A stretch of 64,000 nt of DNA from a virus: positions 91,418 to 155,417 of the IMG/VR virus record IMGVR_UViG_3300037391_000010, one strand, 5' to 3'. This document shows, in pieces, positions 47,782 through 55,887 of the stretch; the stretch's first letter is position 1; each line of letters opens with the position of its first letter. The notes under the pieces are model-generated. The model saw nothing but the letters and a program-made list of their open reading frames with translations. It had not been told where the DNA came from and made no database searches. A program made the translations under genes and the position numbers.

Positions 47782-48203
47782 TCGCCCTCCTTGAAAATGC
47801 CGAGCCAAACCTTCTTGTCTTCCTTCTCGTGCAGGTTGTTCCAGTCCTGCGAAAGCTTGTGGGTCTTCTTCGGGAAATGCTTCTTCTGAATCTGCTTCAC
47901 CCACTCGGCTGCCAACACCATGTTGTCGAACTTCTTGTCGAACTGCTGGCCGCGACACTCCTTGTCGTCCCAACATTCTTGCCAGACTTCATCCTTGTGG
48001 TTCCAGATCGCGTTGCTATCTTCTTTGAGGGTGACGTAGTAGTGCCGCCCGATGCCCCAGAAGCCCATTACGGTGACTTCCACGTGGCGCTTACGGCGTC
48101 TGTTGTCGTACCAGCGAACCCATGGCTTCGGGATTTCTTTCAGCTTCCCGCCATGCCGCCATTTCGTTCCGCCGCTCGGAACTGTGTACTTGCGTGTTTT
48201 CAT
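47778..48203 (-). CDS. Hypothetical basic protein
   Basis: This 141-aa protein starts at MKTRKYTV (ATGA overlap). It is Arg/Trp-rich (WVRWYDNRRRKRHVEV) with a charged C-terminal half. Not recognised. Confidence 0.5.
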   Translation of the reverse strand: MKTRKYTVPSGGTKWRHGGKLKEIPKPWVRWYDNRRRKRHVEVTVMGFWGIGRHYYVTLKEDSNAIWNHKDEVWQECWDDKECRGQQFDKKFDNMVLAAEWVKQIQKKHFPKKTHKLSQDWNNLHEKEDKKVWLGIFKEGD

Positions 48204-48475
48204 TTCTTGCCCATTTTCTTGATGACATCGATCCAGCCCGCCGTCTGACCTTCGGACTTCCGAGGCTTCGGTTTGCGTGCCATCTTGAGGGTCACCGCAC
48301 ACTTGGGGCAATACGCCGCCCCGTCTCTGAACCGCCAGCCACGAGCCCTCGCATCCTGCATACAGTCACCTTCGGTGTGCCCCGTGAACTGATGGGGAAA
48401 CTCCCGAAAGCCGTGCTGAGGCTCGCCCTCTTCACGGTCGCAATACAGATCGAGTGTGTAGCAGCCGACGATCAC
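48200..48475 (-). CDS. Zinc-ribbon protein
   Basis: This 91-aa protein has CYTLDLYC, GDCMQDARARGW and CPKCAVTLKM, a phage-type zinc ribbon, and a Lys-rich tail. Possible DNA-associated role. Overlaps both neighbours by 4 nt. Confidence 0.5.
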   Translation of the reverse strand: MIVGCYTLDLYCDREEGEPQHGFREFPHQFTGHTEGDCMQDARARGWRFRDGAAYCPKCAVTLKMARKPKPRKSEGQTAGWIDVIKKMGKK

Positions 48476-48714
48476 CAGTCTCTCCTCTTAAGTTCTTCCG
48501 ACAATCGCTCAACTTCGCATATCAAGCACACAATGTGCTTGCCGCCGTCTTCGGTACGGGAATATTGTTCAGGATGTCCGCAAAGGGATTTCGACTCCGC
48601 TAGAGACTGATAGAATTGAATCGTCTCCAATAGGTCGTTGACGGTGTACTGTGCCCCGCTCACCCAACGCATATCCCCGTCGATCTGAGCGACTTGTCTT
48701 GGGGTGAGGATCAT
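48472..48714 (-). CDS. Hypothetical 80-aa protein
   Basis: Contains CGHPEQY and CLICEVERLSEELK; a coiled-coil-like C-terminus. Helical with two Cys pairs. Not recognised. Confidence 0.5.
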   Translation of the reverse strand: MILTPRQVAQIDGDMRWVSGAQYTVNDLLETIQFYQSLAESKSLCGHPEQYSRTEDGGKHIVCLICEVERLSEELKRRDW

Positions 48715-50012
48715 TTTGTGTCCTCATCGCAAACGACTTGCCCTTCATCCTTCAAAAAGATAAACCGCTTCGGCACGCTGGCTTTCAACGTCAGCATTGG
48801 TTTGCCGTCGTAGTAGTCGCCGTAGTAGTCATAGAGTTTTTCCGGGCCGCTGTAGGCACAGGTGGTGAATAAAATTTCGTCGGCAAATAACCCCGTAGGC
48901 AGCTTCACTTGTCTGCCTGTGTACCACGGGACGACAGTATCTATCTCCCCTGACCGCAAGGTGATGACAGTTTCAGCCGTGACTGTCTTGCAAATCGCTT
49001 TGGGAGTGCCGTCGCCTCGAATGTTCCAGTAGTTGCAAGTGTACACGTCTTGATCGCCTACGGAAACTTCCACGTCGGTGCCGCGTATGCCGATGGTTCC
49101 TGTGGGGACTTTAATTTTTTCGTTCATCGTCCTGCTCGGCATCGCTTTGCCCGTCACCCAACGGAAAACCCCTTTGGTTATCCTAGCCGTGATCTTGCCT
49201 ACGGACGTGTTGGGGTCGTACACAAATTCGTCGAGAACCATGTCGGAGTTAGGCCCCATAGTGAAGGTAGTTCCGTCCAGCAACGTGAATTGCACGTGAC
49301 TGTCAACCCCCGTTCTGATGTGTGCGTTTTTCCAAACTACATCGCTGGGCTGTAACTGCCTGAGACAACAATCATCACTTGAGACCAACCAAACACTCCC
49401 GCTGATCGTACCCACTTCCCCAATCTTGTTCAAACGTATTTGCTCTCTCGCCTCCGCAGCCATGCGTGCGAGTGCCGCCTCATTCGCTTGATGCTGGCGC
49501 TCCATTTCGGCTTCCGCCTCCTGCTGGCGTTTCCGTTCTGCGGCTGCCGCTTCATTTCTCTGAGCCGCCTGAGCATCCTCAATCAACTTTCGAAGCTTTT
49601 TCCCATTGACACCCTCGCCCCCGTAGCCGAGAACCATCTGCATCGATGAGACGACTCCATCGTAGTTGCCTTCCTGCATCAGGCAGATCGCGTAGTTGTA
49701 GTGCGCCATGCCATAGTACCAATCTATGTTCATGGCTTGAACCAAGGTAAGCTTGGCTGACGCGCAATCGCCAGCGTTGATCTGGGCGACCGCTTCGTTG
49801 TTCAAATCGACCAGTTGGTTGTGGCGGATTTGAGCCGCCGAAAGTCCACTGCTTCTCGAACCACCCCCACCGCCGTTGTTATTTCCGCCGCCCGAACTAG
49901 GGCAGTCACCCGTTGTGGGGGGAGCCCCATTGGGGCAGCTATGTGACACACTTTGTGCCGATGCCGCCACGCACAGTACCAGTGCGATCAGAATTAAATA
50001 GAGTCCTTTCAT
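48711..50012 (-). CDS. FecR-domain exported protein
   Basis: This 433-aa protein starts at MKGLYLI (GGGAGG site). It has a signal peptide (residues 1-20), a Gly/Asn-rich linker, a TPR-like segment (NAGDCASAKLTL... MAHYNYAICLMQEGNYDG), a coiled coil rich in Glu, Arg and Ala, and a FecR-type beta domain (VWKNAHIRTGVDSHVQFTLLDG, ITKGVFRWVTGKA, PTGTIGIRGTDVEV). FecR proteins sense envelope or iron-uptake state. With the TonB-like gene, this suggests the phage carries host envelope-signalling genes. Confidence 0.75.
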   Translation of the reverse strand: MKGLYLILIALVLCVAASAQSVSHSCPNGAPPTTGDCPSSGGGNNNGGGGGSRSSGLSAAQIRHNQLVDLNNEAVAQINAGDCASAKLTLVQAMNIDWYYGMAHYNYAICLMQEGNYDGVVSSMQMVLGYGGEGVNGKKLRKLIEDAQAAQRNEAAAAERKRQQEAEAEMERQHQANEAALARMAAEAREQIRLNKIGEVGTISGSVWLVSSDDCCLRQLQPSDVVWKNAHIRTGVDSHVQFTLLDGTTFTMGPNSDMVLDEFVYDPNTSVGKITARITKGVFRWVTGKAMPSRTMNEKIKVPTGTIGIRGTDVEVSVGDQDVYTCNYWNIRGDGTPKAICKTVTAETVITLRSGEIDTVVPWYTGRQVKLPTGLFADEILFTTCAYSGPEKLYDYYGDYYDGKPMLTLKASVPKRFIFLKDEGQVVCDEDTK

Positions 50013-50371
50013 ACTTCCTCCCTGAACTGCCAATTGTTTGCGATGCATGTCCGACACCCCAGATCGTTGTGGCGGTTGCAGTGCTGGTGCTTTCGCTCGT
50101 CGTCGATAGGGTCGCCGTCGTTCTTCTCGTAGTCTTCCAGCATCTTGACGAATGACGCCCTGTCGCCGTTCATATAGAAATCATACCACTGATCGAGGAT
50201 GCGGTCTTGCGCTACTTCTGCGTATCCTGCGAGCCTGATGACGTTGCGGAACCGTTCCCGCAGTGATTGGTCTGGATTGGGGGGAATGGGCGTCCAGCTA
50301 TCACAGTCGTGTAGCCTCTCATGAGGCTCACGGCTATGATAGCCTTCGACCTTGCAGATACCCCGCTCCAT
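50009..50371 (-). CDS. Hypothetical protein
   Basis: This 120-aa protein starts at ATG 50371 (TAATG overlap) and has a CxxHxxxxCxxC-like end (HCNRHNDLGCRTC). Helical middle with acidic residues. Function unknown. Confidence 0.5.
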   Translation of the reverse strand: MERGICKVEGYHSREPHERLHDCDSWTPIPPNPDQSLRERFRNVIRLAGYAEVAQDRILDQWYDFYMNGDRASFVKMLEDYEKNDGDPIDDERKHQHCNRHNDLGCRTCIANNWQFREEV

Positions 50372-51081
50372 TACTCTTTCCCTTCACCCTCGGTCAACGC
50401 CAGCCCCCGCTTGAACGTGCTCTCAGGCAAGCTGGCTTGGACGGTCGAGATGCCGATGTCGCGGAGCCGCTGTTGCGTGATGCCCTCGAATTCGATCAGG
50501 GCCTCGCTCATCTTGTTCTCCATCGTCTCGTCGAAGCACTTCTCGACGTAGGGCAGGTTGCTCTGGATCGCCATGACAGCGTGCTCCAGCCCTTCGATCA
50601 AGACCTTCTGCTCGCCCTTGTTCAGAGTTTTGTTCCCGGGCAGGTTGCTTTCCTTGAGCGTCTTGAGCAGTTCTTTCAGGGTCTCCGCAGCCTTGCCGAC
50701 CGTCTTCTTGATCTCGTCGCGGAACTCGCTGGTGAAGTGCGTCGGCTCAGGTGTCTTCTCAAGCTGACGCCCGTCGATAGAGCGGAGCGTGCAGGGCGTA
50801 CCCGTGCCATCGCCAAAAGAACTGACGAAGCGAGCCCATTGAGCCTCGGTCATGAAAAGGTCGCAGACAGGCATACGGCTCGAAGAAGAGACCCAATCAT
50901 GCGACAGGCTGCGGTGCATCTCAGCGTGCCTGATCTCGACATGGACGAAGTGTTGGTGCTCGGCGTCGGAGCCGAACAGGTATCCCCGCCCGCTGCATCG
51001 GCTGACGGTCACCGCGCCATAGGACTCGTGCTCGTAGACCTTGCCGTCCTCAATGTGCGATTTCTTGGTCGTCGATTCCAT
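50371..51081 (-). CDS. Conserved phage protein of unknown function
   Basis: This 236-aa protein has an N-terminal segment (VTVSRCSGRGYLFGSDAEHQHFV, LSHDWVS, EAQWARFVSSF) matching a phage hypothetical family I recall, and a helical C-terminal half. No catalytic motif seen. It overlaps both neighbours. Confidence 0.6.
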   Translation of the reverse strand: MESTTKKSHIEDGKVYEHESYGAVTVSRCSGRGYLFGSDAEHQHFVHVEIRHAEMHRSLSHDWVSSSSRMPVCDLFMTEAQWARFVSSFGDGTGTPCTLRSIDGRQLEKTPEPTHFTSEFRDEIKKTVGKAAETLKELLKTLKESNLPGNKTLNKGEQKVLIEGLEHAVMAIQSNLPYVEKCFDETMENKMSEALIEFEGITQQRLRDIGISTVQASLPESTFKRGLALTEGEGKE

Positions 51082-51581
51082 TAGACCACCACCTTTCCCG
51101 CATCGGCATTCTCGATGGCGAGTATGCCCTCGGTTTGGATTTTGGCACCAGCTTTGCCGATCACAAACTGACTAACTAAAACGCGAACGTAGCTCACTAC
51201 GTCGCCAGCCTGCCCGAAGGCAAAATGAGCGCAACGAGAATTCTCGGGGCGTTGAGCATTCGTCATGGGCGGGTTCTGGTAGTCGCGTTTGCCGAGCCAA
51301 TCAATGACGCAAATGTTGTCGCAGGAGCCGTGCTGTGTGATCGTGAAGTACAGAACAGGGTCCTCGACTCTGGCGAAACTCTTGACCACGAATACGAAGC
51401 CGTAGGCACCGCCCGCGAAGTTGTAGAACGGATACGTAAAGACATCGAACTTTTCCGCGACCTTTTCGAAGTTGTCGTAATCCGCTCCAGTGAAGCCGAG
51501 GCAAAAATCGCCCTCACCAAGGATGTTCAAGACCGCCCAAATTTGAGCGGGAATGCCGAGATTTCTGTCTCCGAGTTTCAT
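51081..51581 (-). CDS. Hypothetical protein
   Basis: This 166-aa protein starts at MKLGDRN (ATGA overlap, GAGGAG site); the longer frame to 51722 is unlikely. Aromatic, mixed beta-alpha, two Cys near FCLGF and DNICVID. Not recognised. Confidence 0.5.
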   Translation of the reverse strand: MKLGDRNLGIPAQIWAVLNILGEGDFCLGFTGADYDNFEKVAEKFDVFTYPFYNFAGGAYGFVFVVKSFARVEDPVLYFTITQHGSCDNICVIDWLGKRDYQNPPMTNAQRPENSRCAHFAFGQAGDVVSYVRVLVSQFVIGKAGAKIQTEGILAIENADAGKVVV

Positions 51582-51847
51582 AGTTTTATCTCCTCGATTT
51601 CTTCCATTATACCGTAAAAATTGTCGTGCTTCATGCCTATTACTTTCACGCCTTCGCCAAGCTGGAGCAGGTGCAGAACCGTGCCGCCCTTCACCACCTT
51701 GGTCTCGCCTTCCTTGTCGCACACCGTGCCGCTGACGAACTTGATGTCACCCTTCGTGACGATCTTCGGCTGTTCGAGGTACACCGCCTGCTTGCTGGAC
51801 GGATGCAGTACCTTGACGTACCCGAATTTGAGTTCCTCAGTCGCCAT
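51578..51847 (-). CDS. Hypothetical beta-rich protein
   Basis: This 89-aa protein alternates short strands (VKVLHPSSKQAVYL, KIVTKGDIKFVSG) and is rich in Lys and Val. A small barrel is possible. Overlaps the previous gene by 11 nt. Confidence 0.5.
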   Translation of the reverse strand: MATEELKFGYVKVLHPSSKQAVYLEQPKIVTKGDIKFVSGTVCDKEGETKVVKGGTVLHLLQLGEGVKVIGMKHDNFYGIMEEIEEIKL

Positions 51848-52004
51848 CAGCTAACTCCAGTTCAGCCACGTCACATTTGAAACTCTCGTCGTCCATCAGT
51901 GTCGTCAGGTCGTGCTCATGCCGATCTGTCGTGCAAACCTTGCGGAACTCGGGCTTGTACGCCTCCGCACCCTCAGCCGTGCGGAACAGTCGCTTCGAGG
52001 CCAT
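51837..52004 (-). CDS. Hypothetical 55-aa protein
   Basis: Starts at MASKRLF; the longer frame from 52130 lacks support. Acidic, one Cys pair (VCTT, KCDV). Directly upstream is a 14-bp tandem repeat (52003-52030). Confidence 0.45.
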   Translation of the reverse strand: MASKRLFRTAEGAEAYKPEFRKVCTTDRHEHDLTTLMDDESFKCDVAELELADGD

Positions 52005-52030
52005 CGTCCACACCCCATCGTCCACACCCC
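52003..52030. repeat. 14-bp tandem repeat
   Basis: Two perfect adjacent copies of ATCGTCCACACCCC (52003-52016 and 52017-52030), followed by ATCG, just upstream of the start at 52004 (- strand). Confidence 0.85.
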
Positions 52031-52074
52031 ATCGACCCACGACCGTCGCCCGCTCACCCTGAGTTGAAACAGTT

Positions 52075-52419
52075 TCACAGCGTCTCCCGTAGGCGTTCGA
52101 TGTAGAACTTCGAGTCCTTGAGTCCCGCACTCGTCAACTCGCGAGCCCGCTTGATGGCATTGATGAACGGGTCGCCGGGGAACGGCTCCTCGCCGCGTAT
52201 CTTGCCCCGCAAGATGTTCTTCAACTCGGTAACGTACTTTCGCGGCAGGGTGTCCAGAGTGAATTCTGGGATGTCCCTCTGCAATCGGTACGAGGCTTGC
52301 CCCCGCTCGAAGGCGTCATGCTGAGCCGCCTGAAACTTTTCGATCAGGGTGTCGCCGAAATTCTGAGACATCCACCGTTGCCCGCGCACGAATTCGCAAA
52401 ACTCGTCATGATGGTTCAT
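52075..52419 (-). CDS. Hypothetical protein
   Basis: This 114-aa protein starts at MNHHDEF, overlapping the upstream gene by 4 nt. Helical, with charged/aromatic segments (AIKRARELTSAGLKDSKFYIERL). Not recognised. Confidence 0.5.
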   Translation of the reverse strand: MNHHDEFCEFVRGQRWMSQNFGDTLIEKFQAAQHDAFERGQASYRLQRDIPEFTLDTLPRKYVTELKNILRGKIRGEEPFPGDPFINAIKRARELTSAGLKDSKFYIERLRETL

Positions 52420-52838
52420 TTGACCCTCGTAAGATTTTCGCCGTCCCACTCGAAACGGATGGCGGATTTGGTATCCCAGAGCCTCGGGCTCTCCAGCGTT
52501 ACGCCGTCAGGCTTCACATAGACGCAGCCCTCGCCGTCCACATTCCACCAGCAACGGATATCTTGGTCGATGTAACGTTTGCGGTTCTTATCATGGTGCC
52601 AGTCTTCCTGCTTGTACCACGGCTGCACCAGCGCGTTGATCGCGGTCTTAAGCTTCCGAGGGAAGGCGTCCCGCTTCGTCGGCTTCGTTCGAATGACGAT
52701 GAAGTTCGAGCCCTTCTCAGGCTCGGTGAATGTGCCGTAGACGCTGAACGCCATGTAGTCGCCATCCTCACGCTCTTCCATACGCCCGATACGACCGTCG
52801 CGGGTTCGCGTGTACAGGATTAGGAATGACTTTTTCAC
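52416..52838 (-). CDS. Hypothetical protein
   Basis: This 140-aa protein has a beta-rich N-terminus (FLILYTRTRDGRIGRM) and an aromatic centre (WYKQEDWHHDKNRKRYID). It has the look of a small phage enzyme or binding protein, without a recognisable motif. Confidence 0.5.
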   Translation of the reverse strand: MKKSFLILYTRTRDGRIGRMEEREDGDYMAFSVYGTFTEPEKGSNFIVIRTKPTKRDAFPRKLKTAINALVQPWYKQEDWHHDKNRKRYIDQDIRCWWNVDGEGCVYVKPDGVTLESPRLWDTKSAIRFEWDGENLTRVK

Positions 52839-53059
52839 CGTGCTTCTCCCACGATCTGATTCATGTTCACCGTGATGTGGCCGCCTAGCTCGTTCTTCAT
52901 TACGACCGATCCCCGGCGATCAGGCTTCTGAAACGCCTGCATCCGCAGGGTCATGGGGGTTCGACGTGTGGAGAATGGCGGGATAGCTACCTCATACCAT
53001 TTGCCCATCGTCAGGGACTTCACCGTTTGTTCCAAGTTGTAGCGATCTACGATTTTCAT
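52835..53059 (-). CDS. Hypothetical 74-aa protein
   Basis: Starts at MKIVDRYN with AGGAG upstream. Beta-rich, possible barrel (EVAIPPFSTRRTPMTLRMQAF). Overlaps the ligase gene stop. Confidence 0.5.
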   Translation of the reverse strand: MKIVDRYNLEQTVKSLTMGKWYEVAIPPFSTRRTPMTLRMQAFQKPDRRGSVVMKNELGGHITVNMNQIVGEAR

Positions 53060-53853
53060 AGTTGGCTCCTGAAATCCTTGTTGACCACGATCTGGCTGAG
53101 TAAGCACTCGGCGGGCATCTTGTCGGTGCGAATCCGCTCCATGTGAATCTCCATGATGTGCATATTCCGCGTGCCCTTGTTGTACTTCACTTCAACCACG
53201 TCACCCTTCTTCGGGTGGAAATTTAGAATCTTGGCTCCGCAAACTTCACGCAGGATGCCGCGATCATCGTAGCACGCGAGGCGAACGCTGTGGTGACCCT
53301 TGGGACAGGGGCCGATCACAACCGCATCCAGTGTCTTCCAGAACTTCACCTTGAAATGTTGCCCAGACTTGCCCTCGACATACGAGGCCGTCATGTCTCG
53401 CCCGATCACGCCCTCGGCTCCCTCTTCGAGTAACTGGATCACCAGTTGAGCCTTCGCTTCATGCGTGCGGGCGGTGTATACGGGCTGGATCAGCTTGCTG
53501 AACCCATCGAACTCCTGATGGTAACGGGCTTCGCGATGCTCGTAAGAATTCGCACCACACATTTCGTCGCCCAGAACCAGAGCGTCGAACAGCTTGAAGG
53601 TTTTGTTGCCGACTAGCTCGCCTGCGATAATGAATTGGTGGAGGGGATGGTTCTTGAGAACAGCGATTAGGTCGCTTGGTAGACCCTTGGCAGGGTCGCC
53701 GTTGCGATTGAAATCGTGGATGCCGCTCGAATCCTTGCAGATGGTGCGATACTCGCCGTTGAACTTTTCTTGATAGCCCCAACGCGGGTCGGGGCAATAG
53801 CGAGTTAGAACCGCTTTGTCTACTTCGACAGGTAGGTCTGCACGGATCGCCAA
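53056..53853 (-). CDS. ATP-dependent DNA ligase-like protein
   Basis: This 265-aa protein starts at TTG 53853 with GGAGG upstream. Motifs: I YQEKFNGEYR with nucleophile K30 (Asn replaces the usual Asp of KxDG), III IAGELVG, LFDALVL, IV EGVIGR, V HFKVKFWK, then an OB-like C-terminus (VVIGPCPKGHH, VVEVKYN). This is the minimal ligase layout. The KxNG variant is unusual and may affect activity. Confidence 0.7.
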   Translation of the reverse strand: MAIRADLPVEVDKAVLTRYCPDPRWGYQEKFNGEYRTICKDSSGIHDFNRNGDPAKGLPSDLIAVLKNHPLHQFIIAGELVGNKTFKLFDALVLGDEMCGANSYEHREARYHQEFDGFSKLIQPVYTARTHEAKAQLVIQLLEEGAEGVIGRDMTASYVEGKSGQHFKVKFWKTLDAVVIGPCPKGHHSVRLACYDDRGILREVCGAKILNFHPKKGDVVEVKYNKGTRNMHIMEIHMERIRTDKMPAECLLSQIVVNKDFRSQL

Positions 53854-53871
53854 GAGTTCCCCTCCAGTGTC

Positions 53872-53925
53872 ATTATACCCAAAAAGAGAGGTAAATCTCT
53901 AGCTTTTATGCCTTTGTTTTCAGCT
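53872..53925 (-). promoter_or_regulatory. Phage promoter, conserved block copy 3
   Basis: On the - strand: TAGCTGAAAACAAAGGC, then GATTTACCTCTCTTTTTGGG and TATAAT. The -10 lies 19 nt before the ligase TTG start, leaving room for GGAGG, so this copy is not leaderless. Confidence 0.7.
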
Positions 53926-54196
53926 ATTTGGAGACCAATTTTCGAGCGGCAAACGCGATGCCCACGATTTCGGCTGCCATAACCACCGCGAAGATCAGAA
54001 GACCCAACCCGCCGCCCTCGCCGCCCGTCAGTTTGCCTGCGGCGACCATCGGGATGAAGAAGAACAGGAAGATGCCAGCGGCGACAAAGGGGAAGGCAAC
54101 AATTACGCCGAGCACCTTCGCCCACCACGCCATTTCTTTCTTTGGTGGTGCGAACGATTTCTGAGACGGGAGGAAACCGTATCTGGACTTGCTCAT
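53924..54196 (-). CDS. Small two-helix membrane protein
   Basis: This 90-aa protein has a basic N-terminus, one long helix (about residues 24-55) and a second (about 62-83), with a Gly-rich linker. Not recognised. Confidence 0.5.
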   Translation of the reverse strand: MSKSRYGFLPSQKSFAPPKKEMAWWAKVLGVIVAFPFVAAGIFLFFFIPMVAAGKLTGGEGGGLGLLIFAVVMAAEIVGIAFAARKLVSK

Positions 54197-54402
54197 TTCT
54201 TCGCCGCCTTCGCTCGCTCTTTCTCCAGTGCCGTCACACAGCCTTTGCAGTTATCGGGGCTCAGGTCGCCGCCCTGCTCGAAGTCGTTGCCGAATGTCAT
54301 CCACCGCTTGCACAGTGAACGCCCGCCTCGGAAGTAATGCCACTTGGGTGAGTTGTAGAGGTACGTCCAGCCCTCGGTCGGTTTGATTGCCTTTAGCTCC
54401 AT
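54193..54402 (-). CDS. Zinc-ribbon-like protein
   Basis: This 69-aa protein starts at MELKAI (GAGGAG about 14 nt upstream). LCKRW and NCKGCVTALEK give Cys pairs, then an Ala/Lys tail. Possibly a DNA-associated zinc protein. Confidence 0.45.
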   Translation of the reverse strand: MELKAIKPTEGWTYLYNSPKWHYFRGGRSLCKRWMTFGNDFEQGGDLSPDNCKGCVTALEKERAKAAKK

Positions 54403-55247
54403 ATTTGTGCAAACTCCTCGGGCGTCCAGCCCACCAGATCGCTCACCTGCCCGTCGCCACATTCTACCACACGCGGCGTGAAGTCTGCACGTGTGGCGAT
54501 GTCAACGGAGAAGAACGGGGCCGTGATGCGGTGCGCTACTTCGTTCGCCAGCGGAAGGTAGCTGGTGTTCGCCACGATGTTGAAATTGGTGTCGATCTTC
54601 GGGGCAAACACCTTCCCGTTGACGACAAAGAAACGAATCTCGGTCTGCGGGATGTACTCCTCGAACTGGCGGATGCACAGACCGCCTTCGATGGTGCCCC
54701 GGAACTTCGCCATCTCTTCCACGACGCGGCGTAGGTCGGCGGCACTGCGAACCATGGAGCCGCCAGCCGTCTTGAGGGACTTCACGTAGTCCTTCACGAA
54801 GCACTCACGCCAGCCCGTGCGCTTTAAGTTCCGCTCGAAGAACCGATCCCAGAGTTCGTCGGTATCGTCGAAGTCGATGGTCTCTTTCGGAAACACGAGG
54901 GTTTCCGCCGTCATGTCGCTGAGCATGACATGCCAGTTCGGAATGTGGTGCGTCTGGTAATACTGCTCTTTGGTCGTGCGGAGCGTGCCGCCGTACCAGT
55001 CGGCCAACTCTTCCATCCTGTCGTATTCATGCTCGTTGAGCATCCAGCCGCGATAGACGATATTGTCCTGCTTGAACGGGGTCTGTGCGACCAGACCGCC
55101 CCGAGGCGACCAGACCGAATCATCTTCGAGATTGAGTATGGCGTAGCCATAGCCAGCATCGGTCAGGGCCTTCGCCTGTAGTTGGAAGTCACAGTCGATG
55201 ACACGATGGTTCAACGGATCAGCGGGGAACAGGAAATATGGTTTCAT
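54393..55247 (-). CDS. R2K-type ATP-grasp protein
   Basis: This 284-aa protein starts at MKPYFLF (ATGA overlap). It shows VYRGWML, FVKDYVKSLK, a charged IRQFEEYI...EIRFFVVNGK strand, and VVECGDGQVSDLVGW, the blocks of R2K-clade ATP-grasp proteins. Such enzymes ligate amino groups to carboxylates and occur in phage and defence loci. Substrate unknown. Confidence 0.7.
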   Translation of the reverse strand: MKPYFLFPADPLNHRVIDCDFQLQAKALTDAGYGYAILNLEDDSVWSPRGGLVAQTPFKQDNIVYRGWMLNEHEYDRMEELADWYGGTLRTTKEQYYQTHHIPNWHVMLSDMTAETLVFPKETIDFDDTDELWDRFFERNLKRTGWRECFVKDYVKSLKTAGGSMVRSAADLRRVVEEMAKFRGTIEGGLCIRQFEEYIPQTEIRFFVVNGKVFAPKIDTNFNIVANTSYLPLANEVAHRITAPFFSVDIATRADFTPRVVECGDGQVSDLVGWTPEEFAQIWS

Positions 55248-55483
55248 GGTTTGCCTACCAGTTCGAGATTGTTCTGCACCAACCACTCTCCGAACGATGC
55301 CGTGATCTGAGCCTTTTCATACAGCCTCGTCGCTCTGTCGAAGCCGACAAGTTTCTTGTCACCGCGAAGATAGCCCCGAAGACGCAAGAGTGGTATGTCT
55401 AGGCCGCACCCGCCGCACAGGATACGCCCGTCAACCAGTTTCGTCTCAGGCGTAGCGCAAATTGGGCATGGGTCCTTACCCAT
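55244..55483 (-). CDS. Zinc-ribbon protein
   Basis: This 79-aa protein begins CPICATPETKLVDGRILCGGCG, a clean treble-clef zinc ribbon, then a helical tail. It is coupled to the ATP-grasp gene by overlap. Confidence 0.55.
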   Translation of the reverse strand: MGKDPCPICATPETKLVDGRILCGGCGLDIPLLRLRGYLRGDKKLVGFDRATRLYEKAQITASFGEWLVQNNLELVGKP

Positions 55484-55887
55484 CAGAATGTTTCCCCTTT
55501 CAGGCGCGTGATCTCCTGTTGCTGCTTGGTGATTTGCTTGCTCAAAGTCTGGACGCGGTGGTCACGCATCTGAGCGAGACTGCCGAGTATGTAGCTCGGG
55601 ATACTGTAGCCCGCCCGCTTCGCCGCAGGATAAAACTCAAGCTGAAATGATAGAGCGGCGTCGGAGCCTTCGCCGTTGCACGGCCAGCTTCGTCCTCTGC
55701 CGAGGACATCCCACACCACGAGCGTACTGAACACTTCGCGGACTGCGGTGTCTGTGCAGTCATCCCTCAGGTCTCGTTGCAGGCGGCGATCACCTTTCGC
55801 GAGTTCCTCTAATTGCTTTGGCGTGAAGATGACGCCGTAGTTCTTCTCCATCTCATTCCTGAGTTGTGGGTACTTTTGGCGTTTCAT
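55483..55887 (-). CDS. Hypothetical protein
   Basis: This 134-aa protein starts at MKRQKYP, overlapping the macro-like gene. Helical with a coiled-coil C-terminus (KQITKQQQEITRLK). Not recognised. Confidence 0.5.
   Translation of the reverse strand: MKRQKYPQLRNEMEKNYGVIFTPKQLEELAKGDRRLQRDLRDDCTDTAVREVFSTLVVWDVLGRGRSWPCNGEGSDAALSFQLEFYPAAKRAGYSIPSYILGSLAQMRDHRVQTLSKQITKQQQEITRLKGETF

Noticed and set aside
50263-51084. 273-aa + strand ORF
   Set aside because: Opposite a recognised phage-family - strand gene; acidic Leu/Val-rich antisense composition.
51596-51612. TATAAT box inside the gene at 51578
   Set aside because: It lies within a conserved coding frame, lacks the shared upstream block, and the next gene has its own ribosome site by overlap.
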